A stretch of 64,000 bases of DNA. Origin: Warburgia ugandensis (taxonomy: Eukaryota > Streptophyta > Magnoliopsida > Canellales > Canellaceae). The DNA is taken from positions 17,707,103-17,771,102 of the forward strand of contig CP141131.1 of NCBI GenBank assembly GCA_035236585.1. Direction: 5' to 3'. Within the stretch, counting starts at the first letter, position 1; each line of letters begins with the position of its first letter. Positions 35,601 to 47,980 of this stretch are shown piece after piece. The translations under genes were made by a program, and so were the position numbers. The notes beneath the pieces are model-generated. The model saw only the letters and a list, made by a program, of their open reading frames with translations. It ran no database searches and was not told where the DNA came from.

Positions 35601-38600
35601 TGAAATATAGGCTCATTGACATGCAAGAAGAGTATGGAGTTAGTAGATACAGTAAAACGTAGGAGAGTCAATATAACTTATTTCTAAGAAACCAAGTGAA
35701 AGAGGCTAAAACTAGAGAAATCGATGGGTATAAGCTTTGATACATAAGAAAGGACAATATAAATGGCATAAGGATGGTGGTGGAAAAGAGTTAAAAGATA
35801 AAGTTGTAGACATTATAAGATCCAATGGTAGAATTTTACTAATAAAACTTGTTGTAGAAAAGAAGATCATAAATATTAAGTACATATGCCTCATAGGTAG
35901 GGTTCGAAAACTGAATCAAGAGACAGTTCTGAAAAGATATGGAAAGAGTGATGCAAGAATTTCCCAACATATAGAGGATATTTATAAGAGCATACTTAAA
36001 TGGTCATGTAGGAAAAGAAAAGAAAGGATATGATAGGGTACATGAAGGGCACGATGTTGGAGAAAGAAATGAAATAGGGGAAGCAACCTCGTTTTGCTTT
36101 GGTATAGAACCTAACTTTAGTATATACATACTGTAATTAGAGGGATGAACACTTACTAACCTTTAAAAGTGGATTATATAAAAGTCAAATAGACTTTTTT
36201 TTCACTTAGGAATATCAAAAGATCAATGTGTAAAGATTGTAAGGTGATACCTGGTGAGAGTTCAACCACACAACATAGGTTAATGGTTACAGATATTTAC
36301 ATTAAGAGATGGAAGAAAAGAAATGAACTTAATAGATGTTCATAAACTAAGTGGTAGAACTTAAAAGGAGAGAAGTTAACATCACTCACAAACAAGTTGA
36401 TGGTAGAAGGAACATGGAACAATGAAACATAAGTAAATATCATGTGAACTAATATGGCCCGAGTCCATTAACAAAGTGACAAAAGATTTTTTACGAGTAT
36501 CTAAAGGTAAAAAGCAACAGGTAAAGGAAACAGGGTGGAGTGAAAAAATGCAAAAAATTGTTGAAGAGAAATAGGTGTATTTTAAAGCTTGGCAAAAATC
36601 TAGAAATAACAAAAATGAGAAATATAAGAATGCTAAAAGAGTTGCTAAGAGAGTACTAAGTGAGGCTACACTCAAGGCACATAATGATCTCTATAATAAA
36701 TTAAGGTCAAGAGAAGGTGAGAAAAATATGTTCAAACTTGCAAAAATAAGATAACAAAAGAGTAGAGACTTAGACTATGTTAATGTATTAAAAGTGATGA
36801 CCAAAAAGTACTAATCAAAGATGACAAGATCAATCAAAGGTTGAAAGTTACTTTCAAAAATTGCTAAATGACAAATGTCCTAAGAATATGGAGATTGAAA
36901 GAACCGTAAACCCAAATAATGTTGGACTACATAAATATGACTATAGGATTAGGATACATGAAGTGAAAGAGGGCTTGAAAAAGATAAAATAAAAAAAGGC
37001 CCTGGGCTATGGTGGCATACCAATAGAGGTTTGGAAGTATATGGGAGATAATGGAGTAGTTTTACTGACAAAGGTGTTTAATAAGATTGTAGAATAGAAG
37101 AAAATGCCAAATGAATGAAGGAAAACCTCTATCGTACCAATTTATAGAAATAAAGGAGACATAAAAAGTTATACTAACCATCATGGGATCAAAGTTATGA
37201 ACCAGACTACAAAACTTTGAGAAAGAGTGATTGAAGAATAAGCTATAACATGAGATGTGTGTATCGGGAAACCAGTTCGGTTTCATGTGTGGGAGGTCAA
37301 CCATAGAAGCTATTTTCCTGCTTAGATAATTGATAGAGAAATATTAAGAGAGCAAAGACAATCACATGGCTTTTATTGACCTAGAAAAAGCTTATTATAG
37401 GGTCCCTAGGGAGTTAATATGGCGAGTGTTGAGCAAGAAAGGGATTTCGCAAGGGTATATAAACATAATCAAAGATATGGATGAGGGAATGTTAATAAAT
37501 GTTAAGACCACTAGCAAAGAGACCAAGGATTTTCCTATCACTATAGAATTGCACTAAGGATCAACATTGAGCCCACACCTTCTCATGTTAGTTATGAATG
37601 AGTTAATAAAACATTTACACAAGGATATTCCATGGTGCATGTTATTTAAAACGACCATTGATTATCCTATCTCTACAGAATTGCCCTAAGGATCAGCATT
37701 GAGCCCACACCCTCTCATGTTAGTTATGAATGAGTTAATAAAACATTTGCACGAGGAGATTTCATGGTGCATGTTATTTGAAATGACGTAGTTTTGATTG
37801 ATAAGACAAAGGAGGGAGTAAACATAAAGCTAGAGTTGTGGAGAGATGCTATAGAGTCTAAAAGATTTAAAATTAGCAACTAAGACAGAGTACATGAAAT
37901 GCAATTTTAGCAAGAAGAGGAGTGGAAGTGAAGCAGTAGTAAAGTTTGATAACCAAGAAGTCTCCAAAAAAGACCGCTTTCCATATTATGGATCGATAAT
38001 TCATGAGAGTGGAGAGATTGAGAGGGATGTTACCCAAAGAATCCAAGTGGGTTGGAACAGATGGAGATATGCCTTTGGAGCTTTGTATGACAGGTAGGTG
38101 CCATTCAAACTAAATGAAAAATTCTATAGGATGGCTATAAAGTCGGCCATGCACTATGGGTCAGAGTACTGGGCAGTTAAGGAACAACATGTAGATAAGA
38201 TAAGCGTAATGAAATGAGGCTGTTCGGACATGTCCAACGAAGACCGAAAAAGGAACTAGTTATGAGTGAGTCAATCCAAGTTGAATGCTCTAAGAGAGCA
38301 AGGGGAAGACCCATAGAATGTCAATTCGGTGGTGAAAAAATATTTAAAAGCTTTTGGACTAAATGAAGGCATGACACTTGATAGAGGGGAATGGAGGAAC
38401 AATATTTGTTTAGCCGACCCCTAATCAAGATAAGGCTTTGATGATGATGATGACCTCATCTCACATGATGGTCCAACTTCCTCAATTGGCTGAAGTTTAA
38501 TTACCCTGGTATGCCACAAATCAAGGCTTTTCCTTGGATGCTATGGCAGGTAAACTCACCATTGTAAAGATGCATAAGAAGAAGAAAACTTTGCTAGTAG

Positions 38601-41600
38601 TTATCTGAGTAATGTACAAGAAAGAAGTAATTATGAATCATCTCTTTCTTCTTTGTGAAATGGTTCACATATAAGAAGAAGAAGTATGAATCAGTTCTTT
38701 CTTTGATATGATATGGTTCACAAGATTTGGACAAGTATGCTTGAGCTCTTTGGTGCGACACTTATAAGTGGTCAATTCCAATTATATATCCCATGACTCC
38801 AACACTCCAGTATGGTGAGATGATGGGAAAAAGTTAAATCAATTGTTACATGTGGACTGAATTGTAGCAGAAAAGAGCTAATGATGGATGATTATATTCC
38901 TCAAAATATGCATAGAAACCCATATATCCAATACACCCAGAGATATATGCATATCACAGATAATATGAAATAATCCTCAGGAGAAAATGGTCAGATTACC
39001 AAGTTCACCAAGTTATGGAGAAAAAATTCAAGTGAACTGTCAGAGTATACAGTTTCTCTCTAGTGGCAAAACAGAGACCCCTATTAGATAAAGGAACACA
39101 TAAGCAATGTAAGAGAAACATAACGTAGCTATAAATAGAACTGAGAATAGGGATCTTTAAAGAGGAAAGCAATCCAACTTACCTGACCATAAAGACCAGT
39201 TGACTCAAACAAAGTATCATTTCCTTCATACAGAAGCCCCTAAAGAGAAAGAGCAGCGATGTTCAGATCACGTGCTAAAAACAGATAAATTGAGGACACT
39301 GCTGTTAGAAATCACATAATTTCCAACTCTGGTTATTGTAACCACATGCACAACTTGAAATGGAATTTAAGAGATAAATATCAAACATGGTTAATGTAGT
39401 CTTGTACAGATATCTACATCGTGTAGCCTGTCCTGGCTTCACTAGAACTGAAATAAAATTCATACCGCATCACAATAGTACATTCTTAGGATAAAGTGAG
39501 AGTATAGACATTGTTTGTGTTCTCAACCATGCTTAAGAGTTCCAATCATATCCTCTCTTGGTTCCAGACCAGCACTTTTAGGAGTTTATTAAGTGTTCTC
39601 CAGTGAAATAACTGCAGAGATGCATTTGTGTTTACGTTGCATAGTAGTTGGCAAATAGCATTTGCTGTTGTGTAGCTTCCACTATTTCCCAAAAGTGCTT
39701 AGAGGATCTAGGTAAGCACCATTAAAGATTGCATGCTTATCACTTCTTTAAGCATTCGTCACACAAGGTAAATTTGAGACAAGGAGGGAAGTCACTACGT
39801 TATGGAGATCCAGGCCCAGCAATAATAGAAACCTATAGACAGACAAATTGGTGAGAGAAACAGGGTGATTCTGGAGCATTAAGTAACACCTTAAGAGGCT
39901 CAAAATGAATACATGCCTGGTGTACCATTGTGGCAGCATAATTGAGCATTTTGCATTCATAGAAAGTTAAAAGGTATCGCACCAACGCCTCCGAGTGCAG
40001 TGGCTCAAAGAGTCCGTCAGTCACCTGGGTGACCAGGGTCCAAGACTATGAATGGGTGTATGTGTCTCTTAACTCTCAAAAGAAAAAATGAAAAAATGTT
40101 AATGGTATCGAGATTGACTAGCTAATCAGGGATATTGATTGAGGAAAGCCAAAGAGATCAAGATTTAATTAGTTTATGTGAAGGTAGATTGGTGATATTT
40201 CATAATGATAATAATATTAGAGTTTTGATGTGCATGGATTACACTCTTGGAAGAGAAACTGATCAGGAACTAATCACGGAATTGCCACCCCGTTGCTAAT
40301 AGGGAGGATAAAGTTGTTGTAGGAGTCATACTATTATTGCAGATGCAGTTCCAAAGGAACCACGAAGTTAAGATAAAAGTAAATCTTGTACGTTTCTCCC
40401 CATAGCATCCTTGATTTTCTTGACAAAAATTTCTTCGGATTCTACTTTGATACTGTCTCCATTGATGTTATGCTCTTTTCCCGTCTATAATCAAGAATTG
40501 TTGGGCATTCCAACCAAAACACTCAACAACAAGTAATTGTTGCTTCCTGGAGTGGACTTCTTCATCTTGTAATTGGAGAACTAGATTAAGGTGGTCTACC
40601 TATCTGTCAGATTTTTTGGTCCTCTCCTCTGAAGTCTGCTTTATATAATTTTGCATCTGAATGTTGCCAGGGAAGAGCCCCATCTGGTCTGTCAGAGATG
40701 TATGTATATGCATAGTGGTAGCCGAATAGTCCTTGTCAGTGGGAGATTTGCCAACTCCCCCAGCAAATGAATAGTCAATGGACAGATTACTAGCATGAAG
40801 ACCCAGCTGATTACTACTTTTGAAGCTCCTAATCAGCTACAAGTATTTGATGGAGATTCTAATTGGGTTTCTCCACCTCCCAACATTAGATGGAAACAAG
40901 ATCTCTGCCAAGACCTTAGTCTAGATATGATTCTTCCAATTGCACCAGAAGAAGGTAAGCATCGAGTTTCAAAGGTCAAATATAAAGATCTTCGCAGATG
41001 CTTGAATGAAGCAGTTAAGGAGCTAAGAGAAACAGAAGACAAAATTTTAAGAACGAGAGATACTGCTCTAGAAAAACTACAAAATTTAGCATACTTATAA
41101 TTTACATCAAGTGAATATATTCCTACACCTGTTCAAGTAAGGTCATGAGGATATTACTACACCTAGTTCAATTTCATGATCCAAGCCCAGTAGCAACGAC
41201 ATCTTCCTTTCCCTGATTGAGTCCACCATGGGATAGGTAATGCCTAGTGCCTGGAAAATGCCAAATGGGCAACCTAATTGACCAACTAAAAATTAGCATC
41301 AGTGACTTACATGAGTATATGAACACATTGTTGAAGTTTTAAAGACAACCCCATATAGTACCACCACCAGCAACCAATTTAGAAAGATGTAAGGCATGGG
41401 CTTGAGTAACTCTGAGAGAGTCATTAACGACCAACTTAAGTCAATTATATGCATGATTTTCTCTTTCAATGCATATGCCTACAAAGTCCAAATCACAGAT
41501 GTGGAGGTTGAGGTTGCAGGAAAACCAGAACTCTACTATATGGTTAGAGCATTCAAGTAAATTTAAGTGGACAATAAAAAAATTTCGATGATTTAGCAAG

Positions 41601-41984
41601 AAAATTTCTGACGAACTTGAGTATTCCCCGACCCACATAGCCTAAACATATCATGCCCAAAAAAAAAAAAAACCAATGAGATAATTGAATTCAGAGCACA
41701 AAAATAAATACCTGTGTAAATGCTCTCGGATCGTGGGGGTACTCTTTGACCACTTCAAAGGAGTAAATGTGGGAAGGAGGAGCTCCGAAACTCCTCTTTA
41801 TACTAACGTACAAGAGACCAACAACACAGGAAATGACCAAGATGGAAGGAAGGGAGTTTCTTCTGAAATTGAATCTGGAAAACCGAGAAATAGGTCTCAC
41901 TGGGATAGAAGAAGCCATTGCAGAGGAGGGTAGACGAGATGTAGATCGCTTCTGCTTCATCCTCTTCAGTGATCCGCCTGCCAT
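26616..41984 (-). CDS. QCT: Glutaminyl-peptide cyclotransferase (plant type)
   Basis: QC turns N-terminal Gln of secreted proteins into pyroglutamate. Eleven exons on the - strand: 41984-41712, 39239-39183, 34358-34323, 32559-32495, 30714-30651, 29002-28885, 28686-28589, 27914-27844, 27678-27651, 27203-27149, 26713-26616. All are GT-AG, phases chain without conflict, and the total is 963 bp, giving 320 residues, the length I recall for Arabidopsis QC. The N-terminus is basic with a membrane anchor at about residues 46-62 (SILVISCVVGLLYVSI), suggesting a type II or signal-anchored secretory-pathway protein. Family landmarks follow in order: YSFEVVKEYPHDPRAFTQ, GLLYEGNDTLFESTGLYG, FGEGLTLLGERLFQV, KDGWGLATDGK, FGSDGTSTLYHLD, YLNELEYIDGEVWANVWQ, CIARISPKDG, GIDVLNGIAWDGDKKRLF and VTGKLWPKLYEI. 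This is the papaya-type five-bladed propeller family (Glu_cyclotransf_2), unrelated to animal zinc QC. It appears intact despite 14 kb of introns. Confidence 0.96.
27908..28253. repeat. 173-bp tandem duplication overlapping a QC splice acceptor
   Basis: Two copies (about 27908-28080 and 28081-28253) share AAACATGAGAAGATAATCCA and, further on, GAAACATGATCTGACCCACA, at a constant offset of 173 bp. The left copy carries the true 3' splice site of QC exon 8; the right copy has a decayed version. Confidence 0.88.
28260..28365 (-). repeat. tRNA-derived SINE-like fragment (second family)
   Basis: On the - strand it reads CCTTCTAGCATAGTGGTGCT and then GGTAGCTCACAAGTTCAAGG, resembling A and B boxes. 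It is related to the units at 5052 and 31390 and lies in a QC intron. Confidence 0.45.
31390..31463 (-). repeat. tRNA-derived SINE-like fragment (second family)
   Basis: On the - strand: GCCTTCTAGCCTAGTGACAT, then TAGGTCAGGGGTTTAAGCTC. It shares the CTAGCCTAGTG and B-box-like parts with the other two copies. Confidence 0.45.
32245..32380 (-). mobile_element. Au SINE with internal deletion
   Basis: Reverse Au sequence beginning AGGGCAGCCCGGTGCACAAA. The segment that normally holds the CTTGTGGTCCGCCCC block is missing. It lies in QC intron 4, between exons 4 and 5. Confidence 0.85.
32905..33600 (+). mobile_element. Copia reverse transcriptase fragment, decayed
   Basis: Antisense in QC intron 3. 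Broken frames give PTTYEEPMYEDNVDKWKKA, then GIKPIGCKWRFKKKR, WMDVKRAFF, VKEFGFLKIPEEAGVGKK, and VIMFLVLYVDNISLIG at about 33422-33469. The last corresponds to the YVDD catalytic box with the second Asp changed to Asn. Stops and deletions elsewhere make it inert. Confidence 0.88.
35425..38453 (+). mobile_element. RTE-type LINE, near full length but broken
   Basis: Antisense in QC intron 2. Endonuclease-like start (about 35650-36200), RT core with MAFIDLEKAYYRVPRELIW (37364-37423), GSIIHESGEIERDV, GSEYWAVKEQH, and the (GAT)n-type tail at 38438-38453. Numerous stops. It carries a 132-bp internal tandem duplication (37521-37784). The 5' limit is approximate. Confidence 0.85.
37521..37784. repeat. 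132-bp tandem duplication inside the RTE element
   Basis: Two diverged copies starting GACCAAGGATTTTCCTATC (37521) and GACCATTGATTATCCTATC (37653). Both contain GAGCCCACACC and GTTAGTTATGAATGAGTTAA. Confidence 0.85.
39984..40075 (+). repeat. Possible third tRNA-like repeat
   Basis: GAGTGCAGTGGCTCAAAGAG followed by GGTGACCAGGGTCCAAGACT has B-box-like spacing. Only one copy is seen in the window, so the call is weak. Confidence 0.3.
40795..41100 (+). other. Unassigned 101-codon open frame in QC intron 1
   Basis: Opposite strand to QC. Starts at ATG 40795 and ends at TAA 41098. The C-terminal third (YKDLRRCLNEAVKELRETED) looks helical and possibly coiled-coil. I recognise no family. It may be a chance frame, an exon-like fragment of a captured gene, or part of an unknown element. 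Confidence 0.3.
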
Positions 41985-42155
41985 GTGTGCTTCAAGACAG
42001 CATCAGGCAAGAAACGCGTGTGTGAAAGAAAGGACTTGTCTTGCGAAGCTGCATGGCCAGATGGTTGAGCAGGAATGCACATTTCCATCGATGGTTGTGT
42101 AGCAAGCCCACAGGGAAGAGGCGTCTTCCCTGGGAGATCTCGTCTCTTGACTCGG

Positions 42156-42163
42156 GTTTTATA
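42156..42163 (-). promoter_or_regulatory. TATA box of the QC gene
   Basis: TATAAAAC on the - strand, 172 bp upstream of the QC ATG, leaving room for a 5' UTR of about 140 nt. Position and sequence fit a plant TATA box; no transcript data are available. Confidence 0.6.
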
Positions 42164-42294
42164 CTTTCTATTCTTTCTTGTGGTTGTTTGGCACCGGAAT
42201 AACATTCCATGGATTAAGTTGTTCATGGAAAAAGACAAAGTTGGTCTTGTAATGTGTATCGTAGCCCTCTATTTAGGCACTTGTTATATAGTTA

Positions 42295-42538
42295 TCCAGA
42301 TTAGATTTTGGACATATCTAACGAAGACCAAAAATGACACTGGTTAAGAGTAAGACAATTCTAGTTCAAGGTCTTAAAAAGGCAAAAGAATGATCCAAAA
42401 GAATGTAGATTGAAATGGTAAGAAAATATTTAAAAACTTTGGAATTAAACGAAGTTACAACACTTAATACTAAAGAATGGAAGAACAAGATTTATATGAC
42501 TAACCCTTAATCGAGATAAGGACTTGATGATAATGATA
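42295..42538 (+). mobile_element. RTE LINE, 3' end only
   Basis: Matches the last 240 bp or so of the two larger RTE copies (GGACATATCTAACGAAGACC ... TAATCGAGATAAGGACTTGATGATAATGAT), including the GAT-type tail. A 5'-truncated insertion lying just upstream of the QC promoter. Confidence 0.8.
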
Positions 42539-43033
42539 CGAAGGGAATTATACTTGTCTTTCTACGGAAAGAATTACAAAGTAAAATGAGCTTAGTCTAA
42601 AATAATTACTGATATTTCTTATATGATAATTTCATCTTTTTAAGAGCAAACAAGGGCATCTAGATCCTATAAAGTGAGGGTTATTTCTTCAATCATGAAT
42701 CAAGGTAAAGTCCGCAGCAAGAAGATGCAGTTGGTGAGTCAATGATCAAAGTTTTTAGTGAACACTTCATTCCGAACCAACTTCTCTCTACCGAACAATT
42801 TCCCACAATAATCAGCTCTTGTCCTCTTTATGAAATGCAAGTGCTTCACAAGCCTCCATTGAGAAGCTTCCTGATTATGTCTTAAAATTTCAGTTCAGTT
42901 GTTCAAAATACTAGTTCAGATTTAACTATTAGTTTTGTCAACTTGACTTCTATTTGATGCGGCTTTTTCCCTTGTTTTAAGGGTCAAGTTGAGGTGTTCC
43001 ATGGAAATTTTGTTGGCACGTGGGATGAAAGTC

Positions 43034-43182
43034 GAAGGGAAGACTTGGTGCAATGGTAGAGTTGTCATTGTGTGACCTTAAGATTTTGCAAAGTAAAGCT
43101 GCGTGCTAACCCTTGTGGTCTACCCCTTTCTTGAACCCCGCATACACGAGAGCTTCATACACCAAGACTGCCCTTTATTATA
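43034..43182 (+). mobile_element. Au SINE
   Basis: AGACTTGGTGCAATGGTAGA head and CTTGTGGTCTACCCC body, with a small internal deletion after the B-box region. Flanked by an 11-bp duplication GGATGAAAGTC (43023-43033, 43183-43193). Confidence 0.85.
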
Positions 43183-43727
43183 GGATGAAAGTCATATTTC
43201 TGTTAATGCTTGATATTGTCACTTTATAACCCAATTTAAGGAGAAGGGCCTAAGAATTGGACAGCTAAAGAGATAACCTTGCCTTGTGTGTGCATTTGAG
43301 CATATTACCAGCGTGTAAGTGGGAGAATGTTTCCTTTATGAGCAAGCTCCCAATTTTATTGGTATGGTATCAACTTTATGGCTAGGTCCCAAGATAAAAA
43401 ATGAGAACCAGAAAATATTAATTAGTACACAAGAAGACCCTTATAATCTTATTTTAAACTTTAATGTAATATAGGATAATATAATTATTTAAATCTTATA
43501 ATTTTTTATTACTAAATTAATTATCTTTTTATATGAACTTTTAGATATGTATAGTGACTTGTGTAAAAGAGGAAAACAGAAGTCCAAAACCACATTATTC
43601 CTAAATCACTTAATCCCGAAAGTCTTCTTTTCTTTTCTTTTCTACATTGAAAAATGCAACGAAAAACCCTTCTTTCATTTTCTATCTTCCGCTGCTATTC
43701 CTCTGTAAGTCTCTATGTCCAATATGT

Positions 43728-43729
<2 letters not shown>

Positions 43730-43794
<65 letters not shown>
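43730..43794. repeat. (CT)n microsatellite, about 32 units
   Basis: An uninterrupted 65-bp CT array. Confidence 0.97.
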
Positions 43795-43798
<4 letters not shown>

Positions 43799-43894
43799 TT
43801 TTATGTTATTTCTTATATTATATTCTTACTTGCCTTTATATTAAGCAACAAATACATAAATACATGATTACATAGTATATAAACATTTAGATAA

Positions 43895-44073
43895 AGGGCA
43901 GTCGTGGTGCACAAAGCTCCCACGTATGCAAGGTCCAGGAAAGGGGTGGACCACAAGGGTCTATAGTATGCAGCCTTACCTTGTATTTTTACAAAAGGCT
44001 ATTTCCATATTTTGAACCCATGACTTCAAGGTCACATGACAACAACTTTTACTATTGTGCCAAGGCTCCCCTT
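43895..44073 (-). mobile_element. Au SINE
   Basis: Reverse orientation, nearly full length: AGGGCAGTCGTGGTGCACAA at left, GCCAAGGCTCCCCTT at right. Confidence 0.88.
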
Positions 44074-44533
44074 CAAACAAGTAATGTTTTGTATTTTTCC
44101 TAAATCGATGACAGGGGCCGTGGGTGTTCAAGGAAGCTTGTATTGGTATCTATGCAGTTTTATAATCCAAGGTTTTGAGAAGTTGAAGTAAATATTCGGT
44201 GAAATTGTTTGGTGATCCAAATTGTTTATAGATTGCCAAAGCCTTTGGGAGCAGATCTTCATGGAGTCACAGCTTGGACGCTCTCACAGGCGACAGCCTC
44301 TCTCATAGAGTGGATCATATATTTCGGCTAAGAGTTGCCCCATTTTGAAAGATCTGGCCCGAGGTGTTAGGCCATGGAGGATAAGTAAGTATATAGATAT
44401 TCTAGAAGGATTCTAAATTAGCCTAGGAAGCATTTAGGCTATGAAAGTTTCTGGTGTATATTCTAGCTTAGTAATGAACATGTACAAGTGCACATGTGAT
44501 ATTATAACGTACTTTTGACTTTAAAAGGCATAT

Positions 44534-44721
44534 TATAAAGGGCAATGTGGGTGCACAAGCTTCCGAGTATGCAGGGTCTAGGGAAAGGGTAGACCACAAT
44601 AGTCTATAGTATGCAGTCTTATCTTGCACTTTTGTAAAAGGCTGTTTCCATGTTTTGAACATGTGACCTTAAGGTTACACGACAACAACTTTACCATTGC
44701 ACGAAGATTCCCTTTTAAAAG
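44534..44721 (-). mobile_element. Au SINE
   Basis: Reverse orientation, diverged but full length. Flanked by a 10-bp duplication AAAGGCATAT (44524-44533, 44722-44731). Confidence 0.86.
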
Positions 44722-45377
44722 AAAGGCATATAATGTCGAATAAAATTCATTACAACAATAGAATATTTTGTTGGCAAAAATCTACTTTTTTGCACATGCC
44801 TTGGTGTTCTGCGAACACCCTTTTACCTATTCTCAATGTCCTCCTGTTTATTCTTAGATCTCCTTCTCTATCTCATTTTTTTCTTTCTCCAATTAAATAC
44901 ACAATATAAAGATATATTATTTATTGAATAATTATGATATCTTATATTATAATAGTATAACTCCCTCAGGTTGCTTGTAACTGATTATTTCCATTAAATT
45001 CAGTAGCCATATGTCCTAACCAGTGGATTAGTGACACGAGTAACGCTGCTTAGAATCATATAGCCATCGAAGACGAGAGTTCTCTGGGTCTCTGAAAATC
45101 TGCCTCAGAACAAGTGAAGATGACGTTTTTTACTGTCATTGTGCCATCCAATGCTCTCCAGACTCTCCCTCAACGTTGACTGTTTTGTCTGGCTAAGACT
45201 TTGGAGAGCATCTATTTCGCCTTCCCACCATAAAGATCTTCTATCTAATCATGGTATTGTACAAGGAAATTTAACTATAAAATAAGATTATCATCTTTGG
45301 CATTTAACACTTCTTTACTCAACTGCAAGATGATAGTCTTCTCCCCGAGGGGAGGTTGCAGGTCCTCTCAGACAAAA

Positions 45378-45537
45378 GGGGCAGCCGCACAAAGTTGGTT
45401 CGGAGAAGAGGCAGACCGCAAGGATTAATAGTACGCAGTTTTATCTTGCATTTTGCAAGAGGCTATTTTTACACCTTAAACCCGTGACCTCAAGATTACA
45501 TGATGATAACTCTACCATTGCACCAAAGATCCCCTTT
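45378..45537 (-). mobile_element. Au SINE
   Basis: Reverse orientation; GGGGCAGCCGCACAAAG start, GCAAGAGGCTATTTTTACACC body and a CACCAAAGATCCCC tRNA-side end. Confidence 0.83.
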
Positions 45538-45624
45538 GGGTCTTCTCAAACAATGACTTCAAAATGTTACATTCACTTCTCCGGGAGCTACTTCATAATA
45601 TATAGTTTAGTAGTCTCAATAAAA

Positions 45625-45803
45625 TGGGCAGCCCTGGTACACGAAGCTCCCACGTATACAGGGTTCAGGGAAGGAGCAGACTAGAAAGGTCAATAGTACC
45701 TAGTTTTACCTTGTATTTTATAAAAGGCTGTTTCCACTCTTTGAACCCGTGACCTAAAATTCACACAATGACAATTCTATCATTGCACCAAGGCTCCCCT
45801 TTA
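45625..45803 (-). mobile_element. Au SINE
   Basis: Reverse orientation, full length; GGGCAGCCCTGGTACACGAA to GCACCAAGGCTCCCCTTT. Confidence 0.86.
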
Positions 45804-46334
45804 ATTTAGGATAGATCAATAGAACGGTATCCGCATTTTCTTGCTTTAGTAATAGCACTACTCCTTGCATTGGCAAGCAGTTCCAATGAGCAGTTGTTGT
45901 TAGTTTCCAGAGATGTATGATGGCCTTCAACAATTAACAACAAAAGTCTGCATGCAATGTCTGGAGTCTACACAACTTGGCACTTTCCATTTTCCTGTTC
46001 ACTCTTTGTGCTCTTGTTTTGTACACTAGTAAAAGCAATTGGAAGCAAAAAGCAAGGCCTTCCATGCAGCATTTCCTTGCCTTTTAGCATTTTTCCTAGC
46101 CAAGCAGCAAAGGACCACCTAATTCATATTTTTTTCTGGTGAATTAGTTACGTCACACATGGCACTTCCGTGAACCGTTGCTGCTCATCTAGTGCGTACC
46201 TTTGGTTCAAGTATGCATGAGTGGTCAAATGTCTTCTTGTTAACAGCCTTTTGCAATATCACACTGACCATGCTAGTAAATTTTTGTTGTTTCAAAAATG
46301 TTTTGCTTCGTAACTCAAAGCAAAATACCATTAA

Positions 46335-46510
46335 AAAGGCAGCCCCGGTGCACGAAGCTCCCACATATGTAGGTTCAGGAAAGGGACAGATCACAAGGGT
46401 CAATAATACGTAGCCTTACCTTATATTTTACAAGAGGCTGTTTCTACACCTTAAACCCGTAATCTCAAGTTCATATGACGACAACTCTACCATTGGGCCA
46501 AGGCTCTGCT
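46335..46510 (-). mobile_element. Au SINE
   Basis: Reverse orientation, full length; GGCAGCCCCGGTGCACGAAG to GGGCCAAGGCTCTGCTT. Confidence 0.86.
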
Positions 46511-46697
46511 TCCAAAGAAAAATAGTACCAAAAAGTGGAAATAAAGATATGTACCCTGTTATACTGTCAAGCAAGCCGCATTGATAGAAGGCTATTATTT
46601 CAAGTGCAGCTTGACTGATTCAGGCCTCCCATTTGAAGGCGTCTCTCTTTCTTTTCAGCTTCCCACTAGCAAGTGTCTAACTCAAAATCATACCAAG

Positions 46698-47090
46698 TGT
46701 TGGGGTTTTTAGCACCCCCCCCCAAGATAATGCACCCATGCAAACACATGCATAAGAACACCAGTGGTTTGGCCAAAAATGCCTACGTCTACGGAGATAC
46801 AGAGCAATTTCACTATAAAATGAAATGATACATGGAAAAAATTATAGGGATATATACAAACAGTGGATAACTAGGAATGGGTGATGTTTTGAATTGGTCT
46901 TCAGTTCCTTCCTATTTATAGGGTTTTCAAAGCTTAAGTTTTCAATAAAAACTGCAAGTTAGTCTTCGGTCGGTGTTGATGACGGTGGCAGTGGCTCCAC
47001 AATGAAATTTAACAGTCTATCTTCTTGACGTCGGCAGTGGCGTCTGCTAGAGTTGAAAGGCAGCAGCCGTCAAATGGGACTGGACTAACA
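46698..47090 (+). mobile_element. Possible solo LTR (Copia type)
   Basis: Starts TGTTGGGG and ends TAACA, about 393 bp. Contains GTGGTTTGGCCAAAAATGCC and TACGTCTACGG, which I associate with Copia LTRs, and a TATTTATAG box (46912). Flanking CCAAG/CTAAG is an imperfect 5-bp duplication. No primer site or coding region follows. Confidence 0.45.
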
Positions 47091-47234
47091 CTAAGATAGG
47101 GCTCATTTATGTAAACCCAGTAAGTCTATCATTCCTGATCTTTTGGCCAAAAGCTTCAGATTGAAGAATGGTTTTTAAAAGCTTTCATTTTTCATAAAAG
47201 AATTATAGCTCACTGAAAAAGAAACGTCGTTAGA

Positions 47235-47333
47235 GGGAGAGCATTAATGTAAAGATAGAGCTGTCCATGTGGCTTTAAGATCATGGGTTCAAAGTGTAAA
47301 AACAGCTTCTTGCAAAATATAAGGTAAGGATAT
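47235..47333 (+). mobile_element. Au SINE, 3'-truncated
   Basis: tRNA-like head with ATCATGGGTTCAAAGTGTAA and CAGCTTCTTGCAAAATATAA; the 3' half is missing. Confidence 0.75.
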
Positions 47334-47980
47334 ATATCCCGGACTTTGCACTTACAAATTAATTAAAATATAAGTTTTAGGTGGCTATAAGGACTTCCAC
47401 TCTAAGCCTCACTCTCATGCATATAATTTCTCTTTGAAACTTGAACCGGAGACACAAATAACTAATTGACCATTTAGCATAAAAGATAGTTGGGCCAAGC
47501 TCTCTTTTGAGCTTTTGCCCAAAGAATGGATTAGATTGCACTCAAACCTAACTTGATTACAAGGTGGAACTTGGAAATGACCAGCTTAATTGGTAATAAT
47601 GACCAATCAACAAATATTGACTAGAAGAACCAAAGAAGTGACATACCAGTCACCTCCTTCAAAAAGAAATGGGCATTATCTGACCTTTGATTTTAGGTCT
47701 GACAAATTTATCAAGCAATTGAGGTCGTTTGATTATTCACTTTCATAAGCCTTGCCCAACCGAACTAATGGGATCTCCTTTTGATATGGGGCCCAAACTC
47801 CCAATAGGATAATTCAAAATGAAATCATAACCAGTGGCCTGCATGGAAGCGTGCATGTATAAAGAGAGGTCACGGATTTAGGCTGGCCATCTATTTCACG
47901 TGAATACAATTAATAGAGAGGGTGATTATTTCGCACAAGCTAGTGAGAATGAGTTTCGTACAACCAAAAAGAAAACCAAT

